Shown in pieces: positions 38,403 to 47,525 of a stretch of DNA of 64,000 nt. The stretch comes from an uncultured Calothrix sp. Lineage in GTDB: Bacteria; Cyanobacteriota; Cyanobacteriia; Cyanobacteriales; Nostocaceae. The notes beneath the pieces are model-generated. The model was given only the letters and a program-made list of their open reading frames with translations, was not told where the DNA came from and did no database searches. Each line of letters starts with the position of its first letter. Position 1 is the stretch's first letter. The position numbers and the translations under genes were made by a program. The DNA lies in contig CALJJQ010000033.1 of assembly GCA_937973965.1 (NCBI GenBank), forward strand, positions 35,788 to 99,787, given 5' to 3'.

Positions 38403-38939
38403 ATGAAACGTAGACCACCAGGAAGAACCGGAACATCCAAACCCTCAATATTTCAGAATCCACTGTTTAACCTGACAACGATTGCCATCCTCGGAGGTGT
38501 ATTTGTATTAGGAATTGGGATTGGTATTGCTTTTAGTTCCACAACCACACTCACCCCCACAAACGTTGCATCCAGAGAATTTATCGACATGAAAGCACCC
38601 GACCCAGAAATTTGTATCCAATATGGTGCAAGTTCAATGGTGATGGATGCGAGGCTATTTGTCACCCTCAACCCCTTTAACGTCTATGTAGCTCAACCTT
38701 CCATACGTCCAGGATGTGTGATTCGTCAAAACAACTGGGCAATATTGGAGCAACGTAAACTTATCACCCCGGATCAAGTGCGGGATTGTAGAAACCGTTT
38801 AAATACCTTTGGATATACGGGTAAATTAGATGGTGGCAAACCAGATATCCGTTGTATATATCAAAATGAAGCGGCTCAAAACTTTTTCCTCAATTCCGAG
38901 GGTGCTGTTGCACCACAAATTGAAACGGAAAGGTTCTAA
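38403..38939 (+). CDS. DUF3172 domain protein with one membrane segment
   Basis: A 178-residue protein of the cyanobacterial DUF3172 family. A basic N-terminus is followed by one transmembrane helix (LTTIAILGGVFVLGIGIGIAF, residues about 25-45). The exported domain has conserved-looking cysteines (EICIQYGAS, PGCVIRQNNW, VRDCRNRL, IRCIYQNE) that could form two disulfides. The function is unknown; I infer a thylakoid or plasma-membrane anchor with a lumenal or periplasmic domain. It is a single gene. Confidence 0.82.
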   Translation: MKRRPPGRTGTSKPSIFQNPLFNLTTIAILGGVFVLGIGIGIAFSSTTTLTPTNVASREFIDMKAPDPEICIQYGASSMVMDARLFVTLNPFNVYVAQPSIRPGCVIRQNNWAILEQRKLITPDQVRDCRNRLNTFGYTGKLDGGKPDIRCIYQNEAAQNFFLNSEGAVAPQIETERF

Positions 38940-39110
38940 AACGCTTGCTTGATGAGGAGGGAATAGGGAGTAGTGACTAGGGATTAGATATGAACTATTA
39001 CCCTATTCGGCTGACGTGAATTCGACGGATTTTTCGTAGATTCCGCACTCACGCTGAGCATGGGTGCGAGGCAAATTCTTAATTTGTAATTACGAATTAC
39101 GAATTACAAA

Positions 39111-39896
39111 TTACGAAGGTGGATTGGGAGTGATTAGGGGTGGATTAGGCCAAGTTCCCGGTTGACCAGGAAATACGGGTGGAGGAAGGGGATTATTGGG
39201 AAATCCACCGGGATTGTTATTTATTGGGGTGATAGGGGGAACTACAACCGTGGGGGGTGATTGGTTGGGGAGGTTCTGGCTGGAATTGGGAAAGTTGGGA
39301 TTATTTGGATTCGTTGGTTGGATACCCGTCCAAGGATTATTACCAGGATTATTCATCGGTGGTGATGGAGGATACACCCCTGGTGGCAGAGTATTGGGTT
39401 GAGAGAAAGGATTATATCCGGGTTGATTACCTACTGGTTGGGTTTGTAAGAATTGGGATGGGGAATTTCCGAAAGGGTTAAATTGGGAGTTGGTGAAGGG
39501 ACGAACTGACCATTGAGTCGTGGACAGGGCTTGGACTTGAACCTGAGCCGGGTTAAAAGGGCTGCCAGGTGCTAAGTCCATGACGATACGGGTATCGGTG
39601 GCGTTGAGTTGGGATACACGTACCCGTTGCACTAAGCCGGGATAATCTTGGCGAGTGGCAACCATTCCCAATTTGGTATTCGGTAAATCTACTACTAAAC
39701 GGGATGGTTCTCGTAAATAAAATACACTGGGTTGGGTTGGTGCAGAGAGGACAAAATCGAGTTGTTGGTAATCAGGGGAAAATCGCCAACCTTCCAGACG
39801 GTTATTGGGAGATGCGATCGCAATTAAGGGAGCAACTAAATTTGTCCCCCAAGTGACAGCCATTGTGAGATAGAAAAAATACCTACCTGTATGCAT
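39111..39896 (-). CDS. AMIN-domain exported protein
   Basis: The 261-residue protein begins with a signal peptide (YFFYLTMAVTWGTNLVAPLIAIA). An AMIN domain follows at about residues 32-130, with LEGWRFSPDYQQLDFVL, SRLVVDLPNTKLG and TRIVMDLAPG. AMIN domains target proteins to peptidoglycan or the septum. The rest is a proline-, asparagine- and glycine-rich tail of repeated NPNNP-like units, with no enzymatic domain, so it is shorter than AMIN-amidase (AmiC-type) proteins. A role at the cell wall is inference. Confidence 0.82.
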   Translation of the reverse strand: MHTGRYFFYLTMAVTWGTNLVAPLIAIASPNNRLEGWRFSPDYQQLDFVLSAPTQPSVFYLREPSRLVVDLPNTKLGMVATRQDYPGLVQRVRVSQLNATDTRIVMDLAPGSPFNPAQVQVQALSTTQWSVRPFTNSQFNPFGNSPSQFLQTQPVGNQPGYNPFSQPNTLPPGVYPPSPPMNNPGNNPWTGIQPTNPNNPNFPNSSQNLPNQSPPTVVVPPITPINNNPGGFPNNPLPPPVFPGQPGTWPNPPLITPNPPS

Positions 39897-40244
39897 GGGT
39901 GTATCTCTGTTGAAATGCTGAGATTATAGCTCTAACTGGAAAATTGGAACAGGAAACAGGGACTTTGCTGGATAAAAGGATGAATATTTAGGTTGTTTAG
40001 AGAGACATAGCATTACTACGTCTCTACAATTATTTTGGTTTGAATAAAAACTGATTTTATCCCATACCCCAATCCCTATAATTTCTGCAAATTCCCCAAC
40101 AGTAAATAATTCGGGGTCACTACCACATAGCCTACCCCTGAAGAACTTGTGATGATTTTCTGTTAAAGTAAAAATTGTAAACATATATTGAGAGAACATA
40201 CTCACCATTGTGTGGGGATGTGCCTCCTTAGTTGGGAAGTTGTG
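39897..40244. other. Divergent intergenic region with palindrome
   Basis: About 350 bp between the AMIN gene and the Psb32-like gene. It contains the AGAGACATAG...CTACGTCTCT palindrome at 40001-40025. No gene is seen. Confidence 0.5.
40001..40025. repeat. Dispersed palindrome AGAGACATAG/CTACGTCTCT
   Basis: Two 10-nt arms with one mismatch and a 5-nt loop. It has the same AGAGAC...GTCTCT ends as the palindromes at 5946 and 47526. Confidence 0.5.
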
Positions 40245-41069
40245 ATGAGCTTAAGTCCTATGGAACAAGGTTTTTGGCGGCGAATTCTGGTGTTTGTGAC
40301 AGCGTTGTGGATAGGGGTTTCTGTTTGGATGACTCACCCACCAAGTGCTTATGCTTATGAGAATCCAGATGTTTTACCGGATGTAGTCACTCCAGTTGTA
40401 GATTTAGCCAAAACCTTTACGGATATCCAGGAAAGTAAGCTTGTTCAGGAATTAAATGACTTTGAACAGAAAACGGGTTGGAAATTACGGGTTTTGACCC
40501 AATATGACCGCACCCCTGGTCGAGCAGTAATTAACTTTTGGGGACTTGACGATAAAAGTATTTTGTTAGTTGCCGATGCTCGAGGTGGGAATATTCTCAG
40601 TTTTAGTGTCGGGGATGCGGTGTATAATCTGTTGCCACGCACCTTTTGGATTGAGTTGCAAACTCGATTTGGTAATTTATACTACGTACGTGAACATGGG
40701 GAAGACCAGGCCGTACTAGAAACAATCAATACCTTAGAAACCTGTTTATTGAAGGGAGGTTGTAACGTTGTTCCCGGACTACCAGACGAACAATGGATTT
40801 TGACCCTAATTACATCCCTGATAGGCGGTGTAGTTTGTGGTTTTGCTGCCCAACCGCGTCGAGAAGGCCAGGCGATCGCATGGCAGTGGGCGTTAATTTT
40901 TTCACCATTGTGGGGGATTTTATTCATCGCCTTTGGCATTGGACCTGTAGTGACCCGCACATCGGAATGGTTGCCCCTAGTCCGTAATATTGTGGCTTTT
41001 GCTATTGGGGCTTTAGTCGCCTATTTATCACCGATATTTATGCGTCCATCGTCCAATCCAGAATCATAA
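40245..41069 (+). CDS. psb32: TPM-domain membrane protein, Psb32-like
   Basis: The protein of about 274 residues has a signal segment (ILVFVTALWIGVSVWMTHPP) and a TPM domain (VVDLAKTFTDIQESKLVQEL, then WKLRVLTQYDRTPGRAV). Two or more C-terminal membrane segments follow (LITSLIGGVVCGFA, IFSPLWGILFIAFGIGPVV, IVAFAIGALVAYL). TPM proteins include TLP18.3/Psb32, which protects and helps repair photosystem II. The layout agrees with cyanobacterial Psb32, but I assign the name by pattern only. I start it at the ATG at 40245; 40188 and 40260 are alternatives in frame. Confidence 0.75.
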   Translation: MSLSPMEQGFWRRILVFVTALWIGVSVWMTHPPSAYAYENPDVLPDVVTPVVDLAKTFTDIQESKLVQELNDFEQKTGWKLRVLTQYDRTPGRAVINFWGLDDKSILLVADARGGNILSFSVGDAVYNLLPRTFWIELQTRFGNLYYVREHGEDQAVLETINTLETCLLKGGCNVVPGLPDEQWILTLITSLIGGVVCGFAAQPRREGQAIAWQWALIFSPLWGILFIAFGIGPVVTRTSEWLPLVRNIVAFAIGALVAYLSPIFMRPSSNPES

Positions 41070-41184
41070 GGTGGATTAACAGAATCAACCATCAAATCAA
41101 ATTTAATTTGTGGTATGATGCCGGGGATGTTATTCGGAAGTCCCTGGCTGTTTTTTTCAGTACCCACCAGAATACTAGCTAAAA

Positions 41185-41817
41185 ATGGAATGGCATGAAA
41201 CGGACGCAAAAAACCTTGCAATTATCGATCGAGAAATCGGCGATCGCTTGTTGTCTCCCTCCGAATATGAGATAGTCCGTCGAGTAATATATCGGACTGC
41301 TGATTTAGATTACAAAACCCTAATTAATTTTTCCGAACGCGCATTGGTTTCAGCAGCAGCAGCTCTTGCTGCTCGTTCAGTGATTGTAGTTGATGTGCCA
41401 ATGGTGCAAGTTGGTATTGCCGAGGAGATTCAACATACCTTTGTCAATCCGATTTATTGCTGTTTGGATGTGAAAAATTTAGCAACTTCCCCAAATACCA
41501 CCTTAACAAAAGCAGCACAAGGAATGGAAGTTCTCGCTAAACGCTATCCAGAAGCAATTTTTCTCATTGGGCAATCTTTCCCAGCCCTAACAACCCTAGT
41601 GGAACTAATCCAATCAAATAATATTAACCCAGCCCTAGTCATTGCCACTCCAGTCAGTTTTTTGGATTCCCACCAAGTCAAAGATGACTTAAAACAATCA
41701 TCCGTCCCCAATATTACCATCAACGGACGCAAAGGAAATCCAACCGTTGCCACAGCTATTATGGATGCCCTAATTGACCTGGCTTGGCAAGCTTTTGGAG
41801 AGGTTAGTAAACAATGA
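41185..41817 (+). CDS. cobH: Precorrin-8X methylmutase family protein
   Basis: A 210-residue CobH/CbiC family protein, which moves a methyl group from C-11 to C-12 of precorrin-8X to give hydrogenobyrinic acid or its cobalt form. Seen: VVDVPMVQVGIAEEI, the sulfur- and substrate-proximal region, and the C-terminal NGRKGNPTVATAIMDALI. The segment where CobH has its catalytic His (RMIHACG in Pseudomonas) reads RRVIYRTAD, with Tyr in place of His. This may be a cyanobacterial variant. No other cobalamin gene lies beside it. Confidence 0.88.
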   Translation: MEWHETDAKNLAIIDREIGDRLLSPSEYEIVRRVIYRTADLDYKTLINFSERALVSAAAALAARSVIVVDVPMVQVGIAEEIQHTFVNPIYCCLDVKNLATSPNTTLTKAAQGMEVLAKRYPEAIFLIGQSFPALTTLVELIQSNNINPALVIATPVSFLDSHQVKDDLKQSSVPNITINGRKGNPTVATAIMDALIDLAWQAFGEVSKQ

Positions 41818-41945
41818 GTCACCTTGAATTTAATGCTGACATCAGAATAGACGGATAAAAATCCTTTTACCCAACTCCCAACTCACTTTCAGTTAATTAA
41901 TAAACCTTACCTTTTGCCTAATACCCTCTATATTTTTCCATCAAC

Positions 41946-42764
41946 ATGTCTGACCTACAAAAATATCTAGATATTGCCACTGAAGCTGCTTTAGCTGCTG
42001 GGGCGGTAATTCAAAGTTATTTAGGCAAATTAGCTGATTCTGTTGTCGAAAAGGGTCGTCCTGGTGATTTAGTCACCATTGCCGATCAGGCTTCAGAATC
42101 GGTGATTTTAGAAACTTTACGCCGTCATTTACCTGAACATTCTATCCTCGCTGAAGAATCAGGTGCTTTAGGTAATCAAGACCATGAATACCTTTGGGCT
42201 GTTGATCCATTGGATGGAACGACTAATTTTGCCCATCAATATCCCATCTTTGCAGTTTCCATTGGTTTATTAGTTGCTGGCGAACCGCAGGTTGGTGTAA
42301 TTTATGACCCATCCCGTCAGGAACTATTTCGGGCAGCTAAGGGGTTGGGGGCTACATGTAACCGTTGCCCAATTCGAGTATCTCCAACCCGGAATTTACA
42401 GCAAAGTTTATTGGTGACAGGTTTTGCCTACGACCGTCGTGAAACCACTGATAATAACTATGGCGAGTTTTGCCATTTTACCCATCTTACCCAAGGGGTG
42501 CGACGTAGTGGTGCAGCCGCGATGGATTTAGCCTACGTAGCCTGTGGCAGATTAGATGGATATTGGGAACGGGGAATTGCCCCTTGGGACATGGCTGCTG
42601 GTGTGATTATAGTGCGGGAAGCAGGGGGGATGGTCTCCGCCTATGATGGTTCAGCTTTGGATATTTCCTCCGGTCGAATTTTGGCAACCAATGGTCATAT
42701 TCATCAAGGGATGATTACCGAGTTAGCACAGGTGGGAAACAAACAGAAACAAATAATTGTATAA
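41946..42764 (+). CDS. Inositol monophosphatase family protein
   Basis: The 272-residue protein has all metal-binding motifs of the IMPase family: LAEESG (Glu), WAVDPLDGTTNFAHQYP (Asp-Pro-x-Asp-Gly-Thr) and ERGIAPWDMAAGVIIVREAGG near the C-terminus. The family hydrolyses inositol phosphates and, in some members, histidinol phosphate or fructose-1,6-bisphosphate; the substrate here is not decided by sequence. It precedes ridA with a 32-bp gap and may be co-transcribed with it. Confidence 0.92.
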   Translation: MSDLQKYLDIATEAALAAGAVIQSYLGKLADSVVEKGRPGDLVTIADQASESVILETLRRHLPEHSILAEESGALGNQDHEYLWAVDPLDGTTNFAHQYPIFAVSIGLLVAGEPQVGVIYDPSRQELFRAAKGLGATCNRCPIRVSPTRNLQQSLLVTGFAYDRRETTDNNYGEFCHFTHLTQGVRRSGAAAMDLAYVACGRLDGYWERGIAPWDMAAGVIIVREAGGMVSAYDGSALDISSGRILATNGHIHQGMITELAQVGNKQKQIIV

Positions 42765-42796
42765 TTCCTGAGATTATTAATTATCTGAAATTATCT

Positions 42797-43186
42797 ATGG
42801 TTCGCCAAATCATTCATACAAATAATGCACCTGCACCCGTTGGTCCCTACAATCAAGCGATCGCGACTTCTGGACAAATGATTTTTGTGTCCGGACAAAT
42901 TGCCCTCGACCCAAATACGGGAAGTATTGTCGGTGCGGATGATGTGGCTACCCAAACCAAACAAGTGATGAAGAACCTAGAAGCGGTATTAACTGCGGCT
43001 GGTGCTAAGTGGGAAAATGTGGCAAAGGTGAGTATTTTTCTCAAGGATATGAATGACTTTGCCACGGTAAATTCGATTTATGGTGAGTATTTCTCCCCTG
43101 AGTCTGCTCCTGCACGTGCATGTGTGGAAGTTTCCCGCTTACCCAAGGATGTGCTAGTGGAAATTGAATGTATTGCGGTCCTCTGA
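42797..43186 (+). CDS. ridA: RidA family enamine/imine deaminase
   Basis: The 129-residue RidA protein removes reactive 2-aminoacrylate-type intermediates. The family motifs are present: PAPVGPYNQAI near the N-terminus, FVSGQIALDPNTG, NLEAVLTAAGAKWENVAKV, and the substrate-site Arg in SAPARACVEVSRLPKDVLVEIE. It is close behind the inositol monophosphatase gene. A copy of the 47-bp repeat follows its stop by 11 bp. Confidence 0.95.
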   Translation: MVRQIIHTNNAPAPVGPYNQAIATSGQMIFVSGQIALDPNTGSIVGADDVATQTKQVMKNLEAVLTAAGAKWENVAKVSIFLKDMNDFATVNSIYGEYFSPESAPARACVEVSRLPKDVLVEIECIAVL

Positions 43187-43197
43187 GAAGATAGTAG

Positions 43198-43244
43198 GAT
43201 TTTGGATTACCCTTCGGTCGATCCGCTTCGCGTCTATGGATTTT
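43198..43244. repeat. 47-bp dispersed repeat, copy 1
   Basis: Begins GATTTTGGATTACCCTTCGG and ends TATGGATTTT. It is identical to 56451-56497 in 46 of 47 bases. A degraded inverse copy of its centre lies at 28384-28406. Confidence 0.8.
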
Positions 43245-43388
43245 AGATTGGGAATCTCTTGTTATCCTGAAGATCAGGAAGTAGTGAGTAGGGAGAGAGG
43301 CGATATATCCCGTCTGTACGGGGGTAAGGCTTTTCGCCGAATGATTACATTGTGATTTTATGTTTAATTGCACCTACCTACTTACATA

Positions 43389-43466
43389 CCCCTCATAATT
43401 CAATCGGTGGGAAAGGGTTCGTAGTAGCACTTGTCGATGACAACCTTGCGGGTATAGCGGTTTTAG
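43389..43466. repeat. Rearranged MITE-like fragment, copy C
   Basis: CCCCTCATAA is the complement of the end of copies A and B, GGGTTCGTAGTAGCAC matches their left arm, and GACAACCTTGCGGGTATAGC is the inverse of a piece inside copy B. The order differs, so the element seems rearranged here. Confidence 0.5.
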
Positions 43467-43568
43467 ATTAAAGCTTGTTCCAGGCTAGAACTGCAACTAC
43501 AAACCCTTCAGAAATTATCTGGTGGAGTACTAAATTGACACAGTTGCGCTCCACGGTATCTATTTAAT

Positions 43569-44093
43569 CTATTTACCCAGATGTTGGCTAGCAAGACGCA
43601 TCATATCGGCAATATCCACATCTCCATCCCCATCAGCGTCTAAAAAACTATGTAAAACCGGGTTGTCACCCTGTCCTGGATTTTGATTGCTAGCACCTGT
43701 ATTCAATAAACTCAATATCATTGGTACAATCGTGGGCAGGGCTTGTTGAATCATTGACACATCTAAGCCTGTACGTTGAGCAGCCATTTGTGCCACTTGC
43801 TGTTGCATTGCTGGTGTAAACAGGGAAGAAACCGCTTGGGGATTCGCTGCTGTTCCTGCAAATTGGTTAACTAATGACTGAACCGCTCCTTCCCCCTCAT
43901 TGGCACACTTTTGTTGCAGAATGTTGCGTACTTGTTCGCCCACAACGGACATTACTGATTGCATGGAGGATGGGTCGCTTCCGACATTACCGCTCATTTG
44001 TTGAACGACATTCAGAATACTACCAATTTGTTCCATACTACCTTGTCGGGCGGGATTGGCAACAGCACCGAGAATTTGATCAAACAGTCCCAT
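43569..44093 (-). CDS. DUF937 family protein with a calcium-binding loop
   Basis: The protein of 174 residues from the ATG at 44093 starts MGLFDQILGAVANPARQGS, then is alanine-, glutamine- and serine-rich and helical in the manner of DUF937/YidB-like proteins. It ends with LDADGDGDVDIADMMRLASQ, a dockerin- or EF-hand-like calcium loop (D-x-D-x-D-x-D pattern). The function is unknown. An in-frame start at 44129 would add 12 residues. It is a single gene. Confidence 0.78.
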   Translation of the reverse strand: MGLFDQILGAVANPARQGSMEQIGSILNVVQQMSGNVGSDPSSMQSVMSVVGEQVRNILQQKCANEGEGAVQSLVNQFAGTAANPQAVSSLFTPAMQQQVAQMAAQRTGLDVSMIQQALPTIVPMILSLLNTGASNQNPGQGDNPVLHSFLDADGDGDVDIADMMRLASQHLGK

Positions 44094-44314
44094 ATTGATG
44101 TTTCCTTGATGTTTGGTAATTTCCTCCAAATTGTGCCATATTTATCAGTAATTACCCTCTGCTGTTTGTAACATACTGGGTTTTTGGAAGAAATTCATCT
44201 TTGATTAGGGGCGATCGCTCCCCATTAATCCGCTACGCGATCGCTTTCGTGACTCCCGATCAGTATTGCCATAGATAGTTTTATCAATAGCGTATATCTA
44301 GTCTGTGTTTTCAA

Positions 44315-44682
44315 CTACCAAATTACATCAACGGGATACTGTGCTATTTTATTGTCTATGCTTATTATTGGCATTTTTTCTACTTGACTTTGAGCAATAA
44401 GTATTCGATCAAAAGGGTCTTGATGTAGAGTAATGCATGAGTGATTTCAATCGGCAAACTCTCAAATCTATTAATCATCAGCCGACTAGGAATATATGTT
44501 TCTGGAGGTTCTGGTAAACTCAATTTGCCTAAACGTACTTTAATCACAATTTCCCATGCACTTGCTGCACTTAGAAACAAGCTGTTCTCTGGGTGGATTA
44601 TTATATTTCTGGCTGTAGATGAGAGTCTGTTATCGTCAGTAACCCACCAGATAAATGCATGGGTATCAAGTAACACTCTCAT
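44315..44682 (-). pseudogene. vapC: VapC-type PIN-domain toxin, frameshifted
   Basis: The reading frame begins normally (RVLLDTHAFIWWVTDDNRLS, then AASAWEIVIKVRLGKL), then shifts after THAL, giving the nonsense end LYIKTLLIEYLLLKVK. In another frame the sequence continues as the expected PIN ending: HQDPFDRILIAQSQ, MPIISIDNKIAQYPVDVIW and a stop at 44315. About seven residues before HQDPFDR (the usual LPxHH region) are missing, so a small out-of-frame deletion has broken the gene. It overlaps the antitoxin stop by four bases (ATGA), the typical operon join. Confidence 0.85.
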
Positions 44683-44930
44683 TTATCTTCGTCTGTTGGG
44701 TTCAAGAAGGCATTTAGCACATTGTCAGGTAGAGGTGCATCAAAATCAGAGGCAATTTCTACCTTACCACGGTCTAAACCTGGAATTCGGGGTAATTTTT
44801 GTTCGCTAATGGGAACTATCCGAGCAATAGGGATACCAGCTTGGGATATAATTATTTCTTCTCCTGCTCACACCCGACGTAGTAGTTCAGCAAATTCAGA
44901 TTGACCTTCAGGGATTTCCAGATTGTACAT
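44679..44930 (-). pseudogene. VapB/Phd-type antitoxin with internal stop
   Basis: Translated from the ATG at 44930 it reads MYNLEIPEGQSEFAELLRRV, then a TGA stop (44868-44870), then AGEEIIISQAGIPIARIVPI and an end at PTDEDK. This is a Phd/YefM-type antitoxin (about 83 codons) interrupted at codon 21; CGA to TGA would be a single C-to-T change. It sits directly before the frameshifted vapC, so both halves of the toxin-antitoxin pair are damaged. Confidence 0.82.
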
Positions 44931-45258
44931 GTGTGGTAACTTCTAATATCTACAACTTAATGGTAGCGAGATTATAAATAGATTACTGGAAAGAAAATCT
45001 TCCCAGTAACTTCTCTTCTCCAACTTTCCCCAAAATCTAAAATCCAAAATAGAATAACCGTAAATAGATTCGATATTATGTATTCCCATATATTGTTTTT
45101 TTATTCCCACATTCAGTAATTTCCATATTGTTGATAAAAACTGTAATCAAATCCACTATTTTTCAGCCAAATTAATTCTTAAAAATTAGGCAAACTTGCC
45201 TGTTTAAAATCAAAGACAGAGTTATGATTATGGCCATACCGTCACCTCTGTTGCCAAG
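44931..45258. other. Intergenic region, no gene seen
   Basis: About 330 bp of AT-rich DNA between the decayed toxin-antitoxin pair and the kinase gene. AAAATCTAAAATCCAAAATA near 45031 is the heptamer-type repeat in reverse. It presumably holds the kinase promoter. Confidence 0.5.
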
Positions 45259-47403
45259 ATGATTTGCTGCCTTAATCCCGATTGCCAACATCCCATAAAT
45301 CCTGACGGAAATCAATACTGTCAGAGTTGCAGCGCTCCTCTGACTCCTCTGTTACGCGGACATTATCGTGTTACAGAAGTACTGTCTGATGAGGGAGGAT
45401 TTGGTCGAACCTATCTTGCTCATGACGTTGATAAATTAAATGAGAACTGTGTGGTTAAGCAATTAGCACCAAAGGTTCAGGGTACTTGGGCTTTAAATAA
45501 AGCAATTGAATTATTTAAGGAAGAAGCTAAACGCTTGCAAGAATTGGGTCAACATCCACAAATTCCTACCCTTTTAGCTTATTTTGAATACGATGGGTAT
45601 TTGTATCTAGTGCAAGAATTTATTGAAGGGGAAAATTTGTTTCGAGAGTTACAAAAATATGGTTGCTTTGATGAAGCAAAAATCCATCAGGTATTAATTG
45701 ATGTTCTTCCCCTCTTAAAGTTTATCCATGACCGGGGAGTTATTCATCGTGATATTAAACCGCAAAATATTATGCGTCGCTCTCTTCAAGTCAATGTTTC
45801 CCGTGGTAGTAAACCACCTGGACAGGCTTATGGGCGGTATTCTCTGGTGAATAATCAAGCTAATAATAGCAGCGAATTAGTATTAATTGATTTTGGTGCC
45901 TCTAAACAATTAACAGCGACGGTACAAACGAAACCAGGAACGACAATCGGTTCCTTTGGTTACAGTCCGATTGAACAAATTAATGGGGGGGAAGCCTATC
46001 CCAGTAGTGATTTATTTAGTTTAGGAGCCACTTGTTTTCATTTGATGAGTGGCATTTCTCCCTTTCAATTATGGGCTGAGTATGGTTATGGTTGGGTTCA
46101 TAATTGGCGTAACTATTTGAAATATCCAGTTAGTCAAGAATTTGGAGATATTCTGGATAAATTACTCAAAAAAGATATTCAGGAACGTTATGTCTGTAGC
46201 GATGAGGTATTAGATGATTTAGAAAATATTGCCATTTCTCCGCAAGCTACCCCTCAACTTCCCCTACCCTCTGCTTCCACCCCATCGCTTTCCAAATCCT
46301 CCCAAAATCGGTTAAAGTTATTTTCTTTCCCCTTCAATGGTCAACTGCAACAATTAAATTTTATTCAGTCTTTAGGTCAGCACCAATTAATACAAACCCT
46401 AATTATTAGTGGGTTGGTGATTTTAGTGAGTGTGATTGGTTCGCAAATTTATGGCTATATGCGATATCGTGTATTTCCTTCCCCACCAAGTTTTTTGATT
46501 CGCAGTTTGCCAAGTAGCATGTTTCTCCAACAAACCCTGTCTACAGGTTCCGGGGGGGTGATGTCCGTAGCGATTAGTGGCGATGCCAATATTTTAGCTA
46601 GCGCTAACCGCGATCGCAATATCATGTTATGGAATTTAGATACGGGTCAACGAATGCAAGCTTTTCCGGGTCATGACCAGACGATTAACCATATTAGTTT
46701 TAGTCCTGATGGAAAAACCTTAGCTAGTGCAAGTAGCGACCAAACCGTCAAGCTGTGGAATCCGATTACAGGTCGGGAATTACGGGTATTTCGTGGTCAT
46801 ACGGGAACAGTCAGTGATGTCGCATTTTCCCCCGATAACCGAGTTTTAGCTAGTACCAGCTACGATACCACCATTAAACTATGGAACCTAAGTACAGGGG
46901 AAGAAATTCGCACCTTTCACGGACATACAGACCGGGTGTTGTCAATTGCCTTTAGTCCCGATGGGAAAATTTTCGCCACCAGTAGTAGCGATCGCACCAT
47001 CAAATTATGGAATCCCTTTACAGGTGAGGAAATTCGCACACTCCGGGGACATGGAGATAATGTCATGCATGTGGCTTTTAGTCCCGATGGTAAAACCCTT
47101 GCGAGTGCAAGTAGCGATAATACCGTTAAAATCTGGAATATTGCCAACGGAACTGAAATTCGCACCCTTACAGGTCACCAAGGTACGGTTTGGTCGGTGG
47201 TTTATAGCATGAATGCCACCATGTTAGCCAGTGGTGGTAGCGATGATAGTATTAAACTCTGGAATCCCTTCAATGGAGAAGAAGTACGTACCCTTACCGG
47301 ACACACAGACCGGGTAGATGCGATCGCCTTTAGTCCCGACGGCAAAATTCTAGCCAGTGGTAGCAAAGATGGCACAATTAAAATTTGGCGGGTTTCACCG
47401 TGA
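45259..47403 (+). CDS. Serine/threonine protein kinase with WD40 repeats
   Basis: A 714-residue Hanks-type kinase in four parts. Residues 1-28 carry four or five cysteines (CCLNPDCQ and YCQSCSAPL) forming a zinc-ribbon-like element. The kinase domain (about 34-330) has the loop SDEGGFGRTY, Lys67 in CVVKQL, HRDIKPQN near 163 and LIDFGASKQL. A transmembrane segment (LIISGLVILVSVIGSQIYGY) lies near 380-400. Seven WD40 repeats fill about 431-714, each ending in KLWN or similar. All catalytic residues are present, so the kinase should be active. The WD40 propeller would be on the far side of the membrane, a common cyanobacterial layout. The target is unknown. Confidence 0.93.
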   Translation: MICCLNPDCQHPINPDGNQYCQSCSAPLTPLLRGHYRVTEVLSDEGGFGRTYLAHDVDKLNENCVVKQLAPKVQGTWALNKAIELFKEEAKRLQELGQHPQIPTLLAYFEYDGYLYLVQEFIEGENLFRELQKYGCFDEAKIHQVLIDVLPLLKFIHDRGVIHRDIKPQNIMRRSLQVNVSRGSKPPGQAYGRYSLVNNQANNSSELVLIDFGASKQLTATVQTKPGTTIGSFGYSPIEQINGGEAYPSSDLFSLGATCFHLMSGISPFQLWAEYGYGWVHNWRNYLKYPVSQEFGDILDKLLKKDIQERYVCSDEVLDDLENIAISPQATPQLPLPSASTPSLSKSSQNRLKLFSFPFNGQLQQLNFIQSLGQHQLIQTLIISGLVILVSVIGSQIYGYMRYRVFPSPPSFLIRSLPSSMFLQQTLSTGSGGVMSVAISGDANILASANRDRNIMLWNLDTGQRMQAFPGHDQTINHISFSPDGKTLASASSDQTVKLWNPITGRELRVFRGHTGTVSDVAFSPDNRVLASTSYDTTIKLWNLSTGEEIRTFHGHTDRVLSIAFSPDGKIFATSSSDRTIKLWNPFTGEEIRTLRGHGDNVMHVAFSPDGKTLASASSDNTVKIWNIANGTEIRTLTGHQGTVWSVVYSMNATMLASGGSDDSIKLWNPFNGEEVRTLTGHTDRVDAIAFSPDGKILASGSKDGTIKIWRVSP

Positions 47404-47525
47404 TGGGATTTTGGATTTTGGATTAAGGTGAATTCGACAGCGCTCAAAGAATCCCTCTCCAAAGCTCTCTTCCTTGAGGTGAGGTTCATCGAACTCACGT
47501 CTGGATTAAACGACCCATCGGTTTT

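Larger units (their letters stand above)
43187..43568. other. Repeat-rich intergenic region
   Basis: About 380 bp between convergent genes, largely made of repeats: the 47-bp repeat at 43198-43244 and a rearranged piece of the MITE-like element at 43389-43466. No gene is seen. Confidence 0.55.

Noticed and set aside
44698..44711. GGGTTCAAGAAGG resembling a tRNA T-loop
   Set aside because: It lies in the antitoxin pseudogene coding sequence and no acceptor or anticodon stem surrounds it.
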